From NCBI GenBank assembly GCA_026018925.1, contig JAKSZU010000012.1, positions 29,377,814 to 29,441,813 on the forward strand: a stretch of 64,000 nt of DNA. The letters are read 5' to 3'. A program made the translations under genes and the position numbers. Positions within the stretch are counted from its first letter, which is position 1. Each line of letters starts with the position of its first letter. Of the stretch, positions 44,840-55,172 are shown one piece after another. The notes under the pieces are model-generated. The model was not told where the DNA came from, ran no database searches, and saw only the letters and a list, made by a program, of their open reading frames with translations. This DNA is from Tupaia tana (taxonomy: Eukaryota; Chordata; Mammalia; Scandentia; Tupaiidae).

Positions 44840-45088
44840 AGGGTCAGCCCTGGCCTGGTGGTTAAGGCAGCTGGATCCTATGTGGCTGGACACATGGTTA
44901 AAGTATTGAACCCGGAGGCTTGAGAAGCACATAAGGCACAAGTACATGCATGCCCAAAATCCCAAAAGGAGGAAGAGATGACAGAGAAGGGACTGCAGTG
45001 TGTCAATACCACATGGAGGGTGCATTCTCTTTCTCTCTGGCAAAAAACACTCATTCTCTGCCAAATTTAAAAAAGAAAAAAAAAAATT
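44840..45088 (+). mobile_element. SINE-L, old, in L2
   Basis: 'agggtcagccctggcctggtgg' head. TSD-like '(g/t)tccaagat' in the L2. Confidence 0.82.
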
Positions 45089-45157
45089 TTCCAAGATGCA
45101 GCCCGAAACATCCTTTTCAGTCTCAACTCCAGCTCATTCCTTAAAAATATCCTCTAT

Positions 45158-45423
45158 TGGGACCAGGAGTTAGCGTAATGGCTATGTCACTCGACTCCCA
45201 TGTAGTCGACCACGGTTCGAGTCCCAGACCTGGTGGATTAAACTCATGCCGGGTGCGTGTGTGTGCGTGCCCAAGATCCCGAGAGGAGAATGGAGAAGGG
45301 TTTGTGGCACGGCCATCCCCCCTTGGGGGTGATTTCTCATTTTCTGTCTCTCTGTCACTCCTCTTTCTGGCAAGTGCACGTAACCTATAGCAAAAACCTC
45401 TCCCAAAAAAAAGAAAAAAAAAA
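45158..45423 (+). mobile_element. SINE-L in L2
   Basis: Good copy; TSD 'atcctctat'. Confidence 0.92.
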
Positions 45424-45582
45424 ATCCTCTATCTTGGGGCCAGCAGGTGGTGTGGTGCTTAAGGGTGCTGGACTCCCACATGGTCGACTGTGGTTTGAGT
45501 CCCAGACCTGGCAGCTTCCTTTCGAACTCTCTCTCTCCTTCTTTGGTCAAATTAAAAATAAATAAATAAATATTAAATATTA

Positions 45583-45671
45583 ATATATGTGTATGTGTGT
45601 ATATGTATGTGTGTGTATGTGTGTGTGTGTGTGTGTATATATGTGTGTGTGTGTATATATGTGTGTGTATA
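45583..45671. repeat. TG-rich microsatellite
   Basis: Interrupted TG/TATG repeat after the SINE-S tail. Confidence 0.93.
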
Positions 45672-45673
45672 TC

Positions 45674-45787
45674 CACCCGGTGGTGGTTTTCAAACTGCCA
45701 GGTCCAGGACTCAAACAGTGCAGTTGGGCATGTGCAACCCCGCCACCTTAACCACCATGCCACCTGCTAGCCCATATTCAGCCTTTA
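45674..45787 (+). repeat. Direct duplicate of 46248-46361
   Basis: 114 bp, 97% identical by eye. It includes part of a reversed SINE-L head and the adjoining L2 ('ttcagccttta'), so it was copied after that SINE inserted. Confidence 0.95.
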
Positions 45788-45905
45788 ACCATGTGGCCAG
45801 CCACATAGGATCCAGCTGCCTTAACCACCAGGCCAGGGCTGACCCTATCTTGGATAATCTTAAGAGTCATGTTGAGAGATTTAGATTTGATCCTGCATGG
45901 AATTA
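45783..45905 (-). repeat. Inverted duplicate of 44781-44903
   Basis: 123 bp, about 98% identical in reverse. It covers L2 sequence plus the head of the SINE at 44840, so it too postdates that SINE. Confidence 0.95.
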
Positions 45906-45933
45906 TATATATATATACACACACATACACATA

Positions 45934-45972
<39 letters not shown>
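45906..45972. repeat. (TA)n(CA)n microsatellite
   Basis: TA units, then a CA run; complementary in sense to the TG run at 45583. Confidence 0.95.
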
Positions 45973-45976
<4 letters not shown>

Positions 45977-46106
45977 TCCTCTATCTCAGGCACAGTTTCC
46001 CCAAACGGGCATTTTCCAGGCTCTGTGTCTTTGTCCATGAAGTAGCTTCTCCTAAAATAGCTCGTCTTCTAAACCAAATAAACTCCCATTCATCCTTCAA
46101 ATTTTA

Positions 46107-46347
46107 ATTTTTTTTAGCTTTCGCTATAGAGTATGTGTACCTGCCGGAGACAGTATGAAAGAAAGTGAGAAATCACCCTACTGGAGAATGGCCACATTGC
46201 AATCACTGCTCCTCCATTCTCTTCTCAGGATTCTGGGCACGCCTAGACACCCGGTGGTGGTTTTCAAACTGCCAGGTCCAGGACTCAAACAGTGCAGTTG
46301 GGCACGTGCAACCCCGCCGCCTTAACCACCATCCCACCTGCTAGCCC
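46107..46347 (-). mobile_element. SINE-L, old, in L2
   Basis: Reversed copy with 'ctttcgctatagagtatgtg' start and head ending 'cacctgctagccc'. Source of the direct duplicate at 45674. Confidence 0.88.
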
Positions 46348-46620
46348 ATATTCAGCCTTTATTACTTGGCTCCAATGCCTTTTCCTTCAGAAGCTCTCCT
46401 TGTCTTTATGCAATCAGGAACAACTGTTCTTCCTCTACATACTCCCATGTTGCTTGGTTCTCCACACACTTCATTTCACTCGTTACTCTTTGGATCAATG
46501 CTAGCTGTAGACACGTTTCACTGACTAAGCTCCTGGAGGGCAGAATTCGCTTTATTCACTGATCAGTTTCACGCCAGCACATTGCTGCCCACAGCTGGTG
46601 CTAACTAAATAGTCCCGTCT

Positions 46621-47309
46621 GATTAAATGATGGCCAACTTGCCCAAATCAAGTGAATTCTTTCAGTGAGGCAGCCAGGGAAGCTTAATTGTCAAGAGGCT
46701 TGTCCCTGTAATTTCAAGACACACACCTAGGATGAGTGACCAGAACAAATGTCAGGAGCCTGCTGACATTTGAATGAACTGATAAGCTGATTGTGTTTAC
46801 ACACTCTTAATTAAAACTAAAGGGAGATTAAGAGTTGTGTATTCTACAGGTCACCTCTTCTTGTTTGGTGCCCAGATCTTCCAGGCAACTGCCTAGCAAG
46901 CTCATTAAGCAGCCTATTCTCTCTAGCAACTGGCCCTGCTCTTGAGTATTTAACTTCTTATATGGTTACATGGGGCTTTTTCTCTAAATGAATTAAGAGA
47001 ATTCATTTAGAAGTCATTAAGAGAATCTTGAATAATGCTTGAAATAAAAAGCAGAAAACAAACTCTCTCAATCGTCTAAATCATGATAGCCACTGTCCAT
47101 TTTGATAAAACCCACCCTCACTCCCTTCAAACAATAGGTCCTATCAAGGAATGGCTTCTCTCAAGACCAGCATGTCCTGTGATTGTTTTTCAGGAGAAAG
47201 GTCCCACTGCCTGCTTCTTATTAAATGGCTACTTCACAGTTGATCACTCATCTGTGACTGCAAGCAGAGAGTAAAGTCACTATAATCTAGGGAGTAAAAA
47301 GGAAATTTC
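46621..47309. promoter_or_regulatory. SINE-free AT-rich block, possible conserved element
   Basis: About 700 bp without recognised repeats. It has several TTAAT/ATTA words, a 'gctgattgtgtttacaca' forkhead-like site and near-palindromic 'aatgaattaagagaattcatt' (46988-47008). Function is a guess. Confidence 0.3.
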
Positions 47310-47392
47310 AGGGCCAGCAGGTGGCATGCTGGTTAAGGTGCTGGACACTCCCACATGGTCAACCATGGTTCAAGTCCCCGGCCTGGTGGCTT

Positions 47393-47467
<75 letters not shown>

Positions 47468-47520
47468 CTCTGGCCAAATTAAAATAAATGGATAGATAAA
47501 AAAAATTTTAATGATAATAA
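47310..47520 (+). mobile_element. SINE-S with expanded (CT)n(GT)n
   Basis: The usual CT-rich part grew into a perfect CT run and GT run (47396-47465). Head 'cagggccagcaggtggcatg'. Confidence 0.9.
47396..47465. repeat. (CT)n(GT)n microsatellite
   Basis: About 19 CT units, then about 15 GT units inside a SINE-S. Confidence 0.96.
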
Positions 47521-47595
47521 ATATAACTAAGTTAAAAAAAAGAAAAGAAATTCTCACTCCTACTCCCTGCCCAGTAGTCAAGGAGGTTAGAACAA

Positions 47596-47835
47596 GGCCC
47601 ATTCTTGGTGGCAGCCATTTGTGTACTGAACTACTGGAAGCCATACAGCTGACTGTGGTTCGAATTCCCAGCCCCACAACCTGAACAATGTCAGTCATGT
47701 TCATGTTTGCCCAAGATACTGACAAGCTGGAGGCTAAGGGATAGGGACTATGGCATGACCAGAAGCTATTGGGGTGACTCTTCCTCTTTCTTTGCCTCTG
47801 TGTGCACACATTCTATCATGAATAAAATAAGTAAA
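47596..47835 (+). mobile_element. SINE-L, very old
   Basis: A diverged head ('aggcccattcttggtggcag'); body recognised by 'gggactatggcatgacc'. Confidence 0.65.
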
Positions 47836-48492
47836 CTTTAAAAGATACTTCCCCACCTAGACCTACCTGATTTTTAGACCTAGAACTCTAAGCATCTCTT
47901 AATGCTTTCAATATAAAAATGACAAAACAAAGCCTAACATAAGAAAGAGAATTGCAAATGACCATACAATGACTAGGTGGCAGAATTCCTTAACCAGGCT
48001 AACGCTGCAATATACTGATGTGTTATCAACAAAACCACCATTTCCACAAACAGATTCCAAGGGTGCTATAATCAGCTTAATTTGAATGTGTCCAAGTTAA
48101 TGGCCCCTTCGCTTTGACCCCCTCCTGCCCATTCCCACCCTTTGTCAACACCACAAGTGCTGATCAGAAGGAGAAAAAAAAAATCAAGAGAGTGATTTAA
48201 TATATCATTTCTTCTACGAAAGACTGGAGCTACTAAACCATGTGCTTCAGCCATGGCACCTGGGGGTCATCCTGATAATTCGTGTGCTACAGCAGCAGCA
48301 GCTGGCGAGCAGTGGCTGTCACATCCTGAAGACATAGTCTGCTAGTCTTCTGGACATGGGATCGTCTGCCGGTCTTCAGGAGAAGGGACTGCATGGGCTC
48401 CTTAGTTGCAACTTCCTGCAGCCACATAGTTCAACTCTTTTTCAGCCTTCAACACATTTGTGATCTGGGAAGATTACTAGAAGAGTAATTTT
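47836..48492. other. Intron, nothing recognised
   Basis: SINE-free; contains a short CAG run (48292-48301) but no exon that I can support. Confidence 0.4.
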
Positions 48493-48742
48493 AGGGCTAG
48501 CAGCTGGCACAGTGGTTAAGGTGCTGGACTCCTGCATGGCCAACTACAGTTCCAATCCCAGACCTGGCACCTTGAAAATCATGCCAAGCATGTGTGTGCA
48601 TATGCCCAAAATCCCAGGAGGAGAAGGGACTGCAGTATGGCTATCGCCCCTGGGGGGTGATTTCTCATTTTCCCTCTCTCTCTTCTCTTCAGCAAGCACA
48701 CACGCTCTATGGCAAAAAACTTAAAAAAAAAAAAAAAAAAAA
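48493..48742 (+). mobile_element. SINE-L
   Basis: 'tagggctagcagctggcac' head; A tail. Confidence 0.88.
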
Positions 48743-48799
48743 GTAAAAGAGGAGAAAGATTTACCAACTACTACTCAAATATCAAAAAAATACAATGTT

Positions 48800-49001
48800 G
48801 AGACCAGCAGTTAGCGTAATGGCTATGTCGCTGGACTCCCATGTAGTCGACCGCGGTTCGCCGGGACATGTGTGTGCGTGCCCAAGATCCCGAGAGGAGA
48901 ATAAAGGAGAAGGGATTGTGGCATGGCCATCCCCCCTAGGGGATGACTTCTCACTTTCTGTCTCTCTGTCTCTGTCTGTCTGGCGAGCGCACATGCCCTA
49001 T

Positions 49002-49036
<35 letters not shown>
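48800..49036 (+). mobile_element. SINE-L, deletion through the B box
   Basis: Good copy in which 'ggttcg' joins directly to 'ccgggacatg', removing the second half of the B box and the region after it. Long A tail then a GAAA run. Confidence 0.92.
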
Positions 49037-49038
<2 letters not shown>

Positions 49039-49082
49039 AAGAAAGAAAGAAAAGAAAGTCAAATATAGATATCAAGTAAAAT

Positions 49083-49349
49083 TTTTTTTTTTTTTTGAGA
49101 GGTTTTTCGCTATAGGGCGCGTGCGCTCGCCAGACAGACAGAGAGAGACATAGAGACAGAAAGCGAGAAATCACCCCCCAGGGGGGGATGGTCACGCCGC
49201 AATCCCTTCTCCTCCATTCTCCTCTCGGGATCTTGGGCACGCACGCACACGCACCCGGCGTGAGTTGTAAGCCACCGGGTCCGAGACGCGAACCACGGTC
49301 GACTACGTGGGAGTCCAGCGACATAGCCATTACGCTAACTGCTGGTTCC
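49083..49349 (-). mobile_element. SINE-L, youngest subtype
   Basis: Near-identical to 9556, 9879 and 25048. TSD 'caagtaaaat'. Confidence 0.95.
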
Positions 49350-49509
49350 CCAAGTAAAATATTTTTTTAAAAAAGACTATTTTCTCCACTATCTAGCTAC
49401 CTTGACCTAGAAGCATGTCTTAACTAAGTGATCTATTTTTTTTTTTTTTAGCAAATATTTCTACTCTTATTAAATCAAATGCAAACTGTCATCAAAACAA
49501 TCTCTGTAG

Positions 49510-49775
49510 GAGGAAAGCAGTTGGCATATTGGCTATGTTGCTGGACTTCCATGTAGTCGATTGCAGTTTGAGTCCCAGATCCGGTGGCTTAAATTCATGC
49601 TGGGCACATGTGTGTGCATACCCAGGATCCCAAGAGAAGAGTGGAGGAGAAGGGATTGCGGCATGGCCATCCGCCCTGGAGGGTGATTTCTTGCTTTCTG
49701 CCTCTCTGTCTCTCTCTGTCTTTCTGGCAAGCACACACGCCCTATAGCAAAAACCTCTCCAAAAAAAAAAAAAAT
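49510..49775 (+). mobile_element. SINE-L
   Basis: Head starts 'ggaaagcagttggcatattgg'. TSD 'aatctctgtagga'. Confidence 0.92.
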
Positions 49776-49817
49776 CTCTGTAGGAAGCTATTTACTTACT
49801 CTAAAAATGTTCCCACT

Positions 49818-49965
49818 GGGGGCCAGCAGGTGACATGGTGGTTAAGGCACTGGACTCTCATATGGCCGACCACGGTTCAAGTCCTGGACTTGGCAGCTTG
49901 CTTTCTCACTCTCTTTCTCTCAGGTCAAATTAAAATAAATGAACAAATAAAGTGAAATTTTAAAA
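49818..49965 (+). mobile_element. SINE-S
   Basis: 'tgggggccagcaggtgacatgg' head; tail 'aaataaatgaacaaataaa'. Confidence 0.88.
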
Positions 49966-50264
49966 ATTGTGTAAAAAAGTTTTTTAACATTGTTCAAAAT
50001 ATTTATGAAACATGTCTTTGGGAACTGCCTTTAAAGTCTACCCTATGTGAAACATACAAAAACGTTAGGTTTTACTGTTTTATAGTCACATCTTATTCTT
50101 CACCAAAAAAAATACTGTATGTTTTGCTTGATTCAGTGGCCCTCAGTATCTTCTGGATGTTTCCAAAAGTCAAACCTACTAAGCAAAAGTGAAGATTTGC
50201 TTCCTCTGAAGATACTAGAAAGTTGGTCTCAGAAGCCAAAAATGTTCAGCATCAAAATAAATGC

Positions 50265-50493
50265 AGGGACCAGCAGTTAGCATAATGGCTATGTCGCTGG
50301 ACTCCCATGTAGTCGACCGCGGTTCAAGTCCCGGACCCAGTGGCTTAAACTCACGCTGGGTGCGCCGTGCCTGTGCTCAAGATCCCAAGAGGAGAATGGA
50401 GAAGGGATTATCCCCCCGGGGTATGGTTTCTCGCTTTCTGTCTTTCTGGCGAGCACATGCGCCCTATAGCAAAAACCTCTTCAAAAAAAAAAA
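50265..50493 (+). mobile_element. SINE-L with body deletions
   Basis: Intact A and B boxes (TAGCATAATGG; GGTTCAAGTCC). The 'attgcggcgtggcc' part is missing. Confidence 0.91.
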
Positions 50494-50695
50494 AGAAGAA
50501 ATGCAAAGGTTGAGAACATAATTACTTTGAGGGGGACAAACAAGAAATATTGAACTCTCCCATAATTATTGATACAATGAAGGAGACTAGATATCTGCCA
50601 CATGTGTTAAAAATAAACTTTTTATTACTTTATAATCACACTTATATAATCATAAATTTTGACCCTAGAAGAATTCTTCAAAGTCATATTATCTG

Positions 50696-50850
50696 AGGTC
50701 AGCAGGTGGCATGGTGGTTGGGGGCGCTGGACTTTCACATGGCTGACCGCAGTTTGAGTCCTGGACTCAAGCTTGCTTTTTCTTTCTCTGGGGAGTGCAT
50801 GTGTCCTATAGCAAAATTTTAAAATAATACATTGAATAAATAATTCAAAA
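50696..50850 (+). mobile_element. SINE-S
   Basis: 'gaggtcagcaggtggcatggtgg' head; shortened CT part. Confidence 0.85.
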
Positions 50851-50938
50851 GTGTGTATGTATATGTGTGTGTGTGTGTGTACATATATAAAAAAACCCAA
50901 ATTGTTCATTATTTGTGTGTGTGTGTATATATATAAAA
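50850..50938. repeat. TG/TA microsatellite, two blocks
   Basis: Two TG-TATA blocks separated by 'aaacccaaattgttcattatt'. Confidence 0.88.
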
Positions 50939-51849
50939 TCCAAATGGCCATTTGTCCCCAGTCACATAGCTGGTTAGCAAGTCAGGACTAGAAATCCAAA
51001 TACCCCAACACCCAGCCTAACACACAAACACTTACCCATCCAACTTCCCCTTCCTGCTCTTCACTATGTCTTTCACTTCCCTGGTCAAAGGGGAGGAAGA
51101 TAACCTGGAACACTGAAGCATACCAAGAATGGTTCTGAAACCTGGTAGCTGAGCAATGATGGCTTAAGACCAGGACCTCTGTGCACTGTCCCTGATGGCT
51201 ATAAGTCAGTGTTTTCTGTCCGGCTCACTAGAGTTCTGGCAATCGACCTCGGAGCAGGCCAGGGGAAAACTCTGTATACTACCTTCCAAGTCAGAAAAAC
51301 ATTTATTAAATCTCTCTGCCCACCTCCTGCAGTAACCTATGTGTTTCAAGTGATTTAAAAAAGGCTACTTTGAAGAACCTGGAACAAGGAAAAAGAAAGT
51401 AGCAGCGATGTTGTTCAGGAAAAAGCTGACCCATGAAAAAGCAGAGAGGGCAGGAACCATCTTGACTTACCTCCTGGTGAACAGCCTCCCAAGCTAGGGC
51501 AGAGCAATCCTCAGCGGTCTGGCTTTAGAATGAGCCTTTAACAGGGAAGAGGCAAAGGGACAGGAATGCTTGTTCATTCTCCATCCCACCCACTGCTGGT
51601 GGCTCTCTCTCACACCATCCTGGGCAGCCCCAGTGCTCCGTGGATCAGACAGCAAGCAGAAGAGAAGCCATGCAGCCGGGTCACCGGGGTGAGTCAGTGG
51701 CAGAGCAGGAAGAGTCACTGGGGCAGAAATTCTGGCCTCCCGAGGCAAGCAAGACTGCCAAACCACACCCCCTCGGTCAGCACTGGAAAGGCCCTGCCCT
51801 GTGAGGATTCCAGCCTCTAAACCAGGAAAGGCCCTTCCTCAGGAGGCTC
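50939..51849. other. SINE-free block around predicted exon 2
   Basis: Holds the predicted exon at 51471 and an AP-1 type TGAGTCA near 51690. No repeat recognised. Confidence 0.45.
51471..51535 (-). other. NUMA1: Predicted NUMA1 5' untranslated exon 2
   Basis: On the minus strand this 65-bp segment has a pyrimidine-rich acceptor (tract at 51538-51565, ending 'ttaaag') and a near-perfect donor, CAGGAG followed by GTAAGT (plus 51465-51470). It lies in a SINE-poor island between exon 1 and the start-codon exon. In the human gene, as I recall, the start codon lies in the third exon, so one untranslated exon is expected between. This is a splice-site prediction only; no transcript can be checked here. 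Confidence 0.55.
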
Positions 51850-52110
51850 CATACCATTCTCATGTATAAGGGTATTTCTCCTGCTCAAAAACCTTCCATG
51901 ATTTTCTCCTCCCTAAGCATCATATCTAATTCTCTGGCTTCACTTTCTGAGTTCTCCATGGTATTGCCTCAAGTCATTTATTCAACTTTATTTCCCACTC
52001 TTCCAGAGTCTACTGTGAACTAATCAAGCCAGTCTTCCCACTTCTGTCGGCATAAGCCATGCCCTTTCTCATCTCCACACCTTCAGTTATCCAAAGCGGT
52101 AAATTCAAAC
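51850..52110 (+). mobile_element. L2 3' region
   Basis: 'ctcaaaaaccttccatgattttc' and 'ttctgagttctccatggtattgcctc' follow L2 order. Confidence 0.7.
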
Positions 52111-52214
52111 ACATTTAGGGGTCAGGCAGGTATCAGAAGTGAAAGCTCCAGACGGGCATACGGCAGAACCAGGGGGCACTGCCCCCTCCTAAAGGCTTTC
52201 TAATGTTTAGTTCA

Positions 52215-52400
52215 AGGGCCAGACAGTGGCATGGCTGGTTCTGGGTCACAGGCCAGGGCCTCTCTCTGCATATGGGCATACACGTATGTGCTTGTGATCT
52301 GTGCTGGCTGGGACTGTGTGGATAACAGTGTAGGGCACTGTTGGGGTGCTTGTCTTTCTGTCCCTGTTTCTCAGAAGAAAAAATTAATAAATATTTTTTA
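52215..52400 (+). mobile_element. SINE-X
   Basis: 'agggccagacagtggcatgg' head and 'tgatctgtgctggctgggac' body. Shortened. Confidence 0.55.
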
Positions 52401-52636
52401 AAAATTTTACAAGACTAACAAACTGTTAAAGCAGACTAAAGACATGACAAGATCATGACAACTAAAAGCATACATGGTCCTTTGATAGATCCTGCATTTA
52501 AAAAAGAAAGATATCCTTGAGAAACGGAATAAGCATTACATATTGGATAAATGGAATCAATGTTAAATATCCTGAATATTAATAGCATTTGTGGTTACAT
52601 AGAAAGCTAGCCTTGTTTTCAAGAAATACATGCCGA

Positions 52637-52816
52637 GGGGCCAGCAGGTGCCATGGTGTTTAAGGGTGCTGGACTCCTACGTGGCCAACTGCAGTTTGAG
52701 TCCCAGACCTGGAGGCTTGCTTTCTCACCTTCCTTCTCTCTTTCTCTCACTCTGTCCCTCTCTGGTTAAATTTAAATAAATAAACAAATAAATCTTTAAA
52801 AAAAAAAAAAAAAAGA
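52637..52816 (+). mobile_element. SINE-S
   Basis: 'ggggccagcaggtgccatgg' head; tail 'aaataaataaacaaataaat'. Confidence 0.9.
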
Positions 52817-52819
52817 AGA

Positions 52820-53095
52820 GGGGAACCAGCAATTAGCGTAATGGCTATGTCGCTGGACTCCCACGTAGTCGACTGCGGTTCGCGTCCCGGACCCGGTGGC
52901 TTAAAACTCACGCTGGGCGCATGTGCGTGCATGCCCAAGATCCCGGGAGGAGAATGGAGGAGAAAGGATTGCGGCGTGACTATCCCCCCTGGGGGGTGAT
53001 TTCACGTTTTCTGTCTCAATGTCTCTGTCTGTCTGTCTGGCGAGCGCACGCGCCCTACAGTGAAAACCTCTCCAAAAAAAAAAAAAAAAAAAGAA
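52820..53095 (+). mobile_element. SINE-L, young
   Basis: Inserted just after the SINE-S tail. B box GGTTCGCGTCCCGG; intact C6TG6 centre. Confidence 0.94.
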
Positions 53096-53175
53096 AAGAA
53101 AAAAAATATTTGCTGAAATATTTAGGGATGGAATAACATGATAAGAACATCTAACAGTCAAAAAGGCTCAGAGAT

Positions 53176-53435
53176 GGGACCAGCAGTTAGTGTAATGTCT
53201 ATGTCGCTGGACTCCCATGTAGTCGACTGCGGTTCGAGTCCCGGACCCGGTGGCTTAAAACTCACGCTGGGCGCGTGTGCATGCGTGCCCAAGATCCCGA
53301 GAGGAGAATGGAGGAGAAAGGATTGTGGCGTGGCCATCCCCCTTGGGGGGTGACTTCTCGCTTTCTGTCTCTCTGTCTTTCTAGTGAGCACACATGCTCT
53401 ATAGCAAAAACCTCTCCAAAAAAAAAAAAAAAAAA
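53176..53435 (+). mobile_element. SINE-L, young
   Basis: Intact A-box region and B box GGTTCGAGTCCCGG. TSD 'aggctcagaga'. Confidence 0.94.
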
Positions 53436-53446
53436 GAGGCTCAGAG

Positions 53447-53695
53447 AGCAAGCTGGTGGCATGGTGGTTGAGACTGGGACCCACATGGCCAACTATGCAG
53501 TTTAAGTCTTGGGCCTGGTGACTTCAAAAACACACCAGGTATGTATGTGTGCATTCCCAGATTCCCCAAAGGGAGATGGAGAAGAGGGGATTGCAGCATG
53601 GACAGTCCCCTTGTGGGATAGTTTCTCACTTTCCCTCTCCCTCCCTCAGTCTCTCTCTGGCAAGTTCATACACCATATAACAAACTAAAATTTAA
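53447..53695 (+). mobile_element. SINE-L, old
   Basis: 'gcaagctggtggcatggtggttgag' head; body 'ggagatggagaagagggg'. Confidence 0.8.
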
Positions 53696-53734
53696 AAAAA
53701 AATTTTAAAAACAGGCTCAAAAAAATGGAGAAAG

Positions 53735-53850
53735 AGCAAATGTGACAGGATATTGACAGTGAATCCAGGTGAAGAGTATGTATTTGTTACGTTATTCTTG
53801 CTAAGTATCTACAGGTCTGAAATGTTCAAAATAAAAAAATTGGTGAGGAG
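53735..53850 (+). mobile_element. Old L1-like 3' end
   Basis: 'gaagagtatgtatttgttacg...tctacaggtctgaaatgttcaaaataaaa' resembles L1M 3' ends. Confidence 0.5.
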
Positions 53851-54790
53851 GGAAATCCTATATTATGTCGTTTTTAACAGTATGCTCAGCTCTCTGAGAC
53901 AGATAATAAGCAATCATAGGTTTCTGCTCACTGCCTTAGGAAACTGGGCTTTGGCAGTCAGCAATCAGAGTCCACTTCGCTGAAGTGAGTGATGAGGGGT
54001 AGGATGAGAACCTCTTAGGGAACAAGGTTTCTCCAAACTCACACTGTAGCACCGCAGAAAGTCAAAGCTATGATGACCTCTCTCCTCACTGAGGACATCG
54101 CAGCAGGACGGACACTCAACGCCTGCCCACATAGAGGACCACGTGTCGAGGGCATGCTGCATCTGCCCTGCCACAGGGTATCCCAAACCTGACAGCCTGC
54201 TAAACAAGTGTCTCTGGCCAGTCACAGGAAGGCACTCAAGTGCTCAAATAAATATTATGCCTGAAATTACAGTCTTTACTCCTGACCAGATAAACCAGTA
54301 CTCAGCTGCAATAAGGCAGAAGAAATCTACAAGTCTGAATCACTGGCATTTCCTGCAATGGCTTCAAAGCAACTAGCACTTAAATAGGACAGAGAGGGCA
54401 GGTGACACAGCTGCCAACCAAGGTCTTGACCCAGGAGCATGCTGTGCAATAATACCCTCTCCCCTTCTTCGGCTACCAAGTCATTTCACTGCTACCAAGT
54501 GGCTCCTTATTACCTACCTAATGGCCAACCCTTAACCTTGGCTCTCTCTCCAACAATCACAGCCAAGAAACTGGACTTTTCAAATAGCTCCTCCCCCAAA
54601 TTACCAGAAGGAATAGTCAAAACCATTTCCCTAAAACCTCCATCAACTGGGGTAAGCTCTACCATACTGTGAACTTGTTTCTCTGACCTATTATATTTAC
54701 CATTTTTGTCAAAATCTTAGAATGAAACATAGAAGGCACTCTCATCAAGTTTTAGAATTAAACAATACAAAATTGAAAATACAGTATTTT
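53851..54790. other. SINE-free intron
   Basis: About 900 bp with no named repeat and no exon supported. Confidence 0.4.
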
Positions 54791-54948
54791 GGAGCCAGCA
54801 GGTGGTGTGGTGTTTAAGGGTGCTGGACTCCCATATGGCTGACCGCAGTTCAAGTCCCAGACCTGGTAGCTTGCCTTGCCTTCTCACTTTCTCTTTCTCT
54901 GTCCCTCTCTGGTTAAATTAAATTAAACTAAACAATTCTTTAAAAAAA
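54791..54948 (+). mobile_element. SINE-S
   Basis: Exact 16-bp TSD 'gaaaatacagtatttt' on both sides, proof that the short form moves by itself. Confidence 0.95.
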
Positions 54949-55135
54949 GAAAATACAGTATTTTTAGATATGATCTGGCAAAAAGATCTTATAGGGTTTG
55001 ATGTTACCAAAAACAAGAAACAATTCAACAGGATTAAGTGAATCCTGTTTTATTCTCTTAGAATAAGAGCCAACCAAACAAATACAGACTATAAATACCA
55101 AAGACCTGGTATAGCAATTCATATTCTAAAGACTG

Positions 55136-55138
<3 letters not shown>

Positions 55139-55170
<32 letters not shown>
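55139..55170. repeat. (A)n run of about 32
   Basis: Isolated A run without a recognisable SINE body before it. Confidence 0.95.

Positions 55171-55172
<2 letters not shown>

Larger units (their letters stand above)
45436..45975 (+). mobile_element. Complex templated insertion: SINE-S, TG run, two copied segments, CA run
   Basis: This 540-bp insert lies between copies of 'atcctctatct' (45424-45434 and 45976-45986). In order it holds a SINE-S (45436-45580), a TG/TATG repeat (45583-45671), a direct copy of downstream sequence (45674-45787 equals 46248-46361, 3 mismatches in 114), an inverted copy of upstream sequence (45783-45905 equals 44781-44903 reversed, 3 mismatches in 123), and an AT/CA repeat (45906-45972). 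The copied segments overlap by five bases at their join. Confidence 0.88.
44771..46620 (+). mobile_element. L2 3' region, interrupted four times
   Basis: Pieces 44771-44839, 45089-45157, 45424-45435 with 45976-46106, and 46348-46620 join into one L2: 'aggatcaaatctaaatctct', 'catccttttcagtctcaac', 'ggcattttccaggctctgtg', 'cattcatccttcaaatt', 'aagctcctggagggcag'. The interruptions are SINEs and the complex insertion at 45436. Non-coding remnant. Confidence 0.75.

Noticed and set aside
45182..45763. 193-codon minus-strand ORF
   Set aside because: It is built from SINE, TG repeat (giving His-Thr runs) and duplicated SINE head; no real protein.
48292..48301. CAG run as a coding or expansion-prone repeat
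   Set aside because: Only about three units, in intron, with no exon signals.
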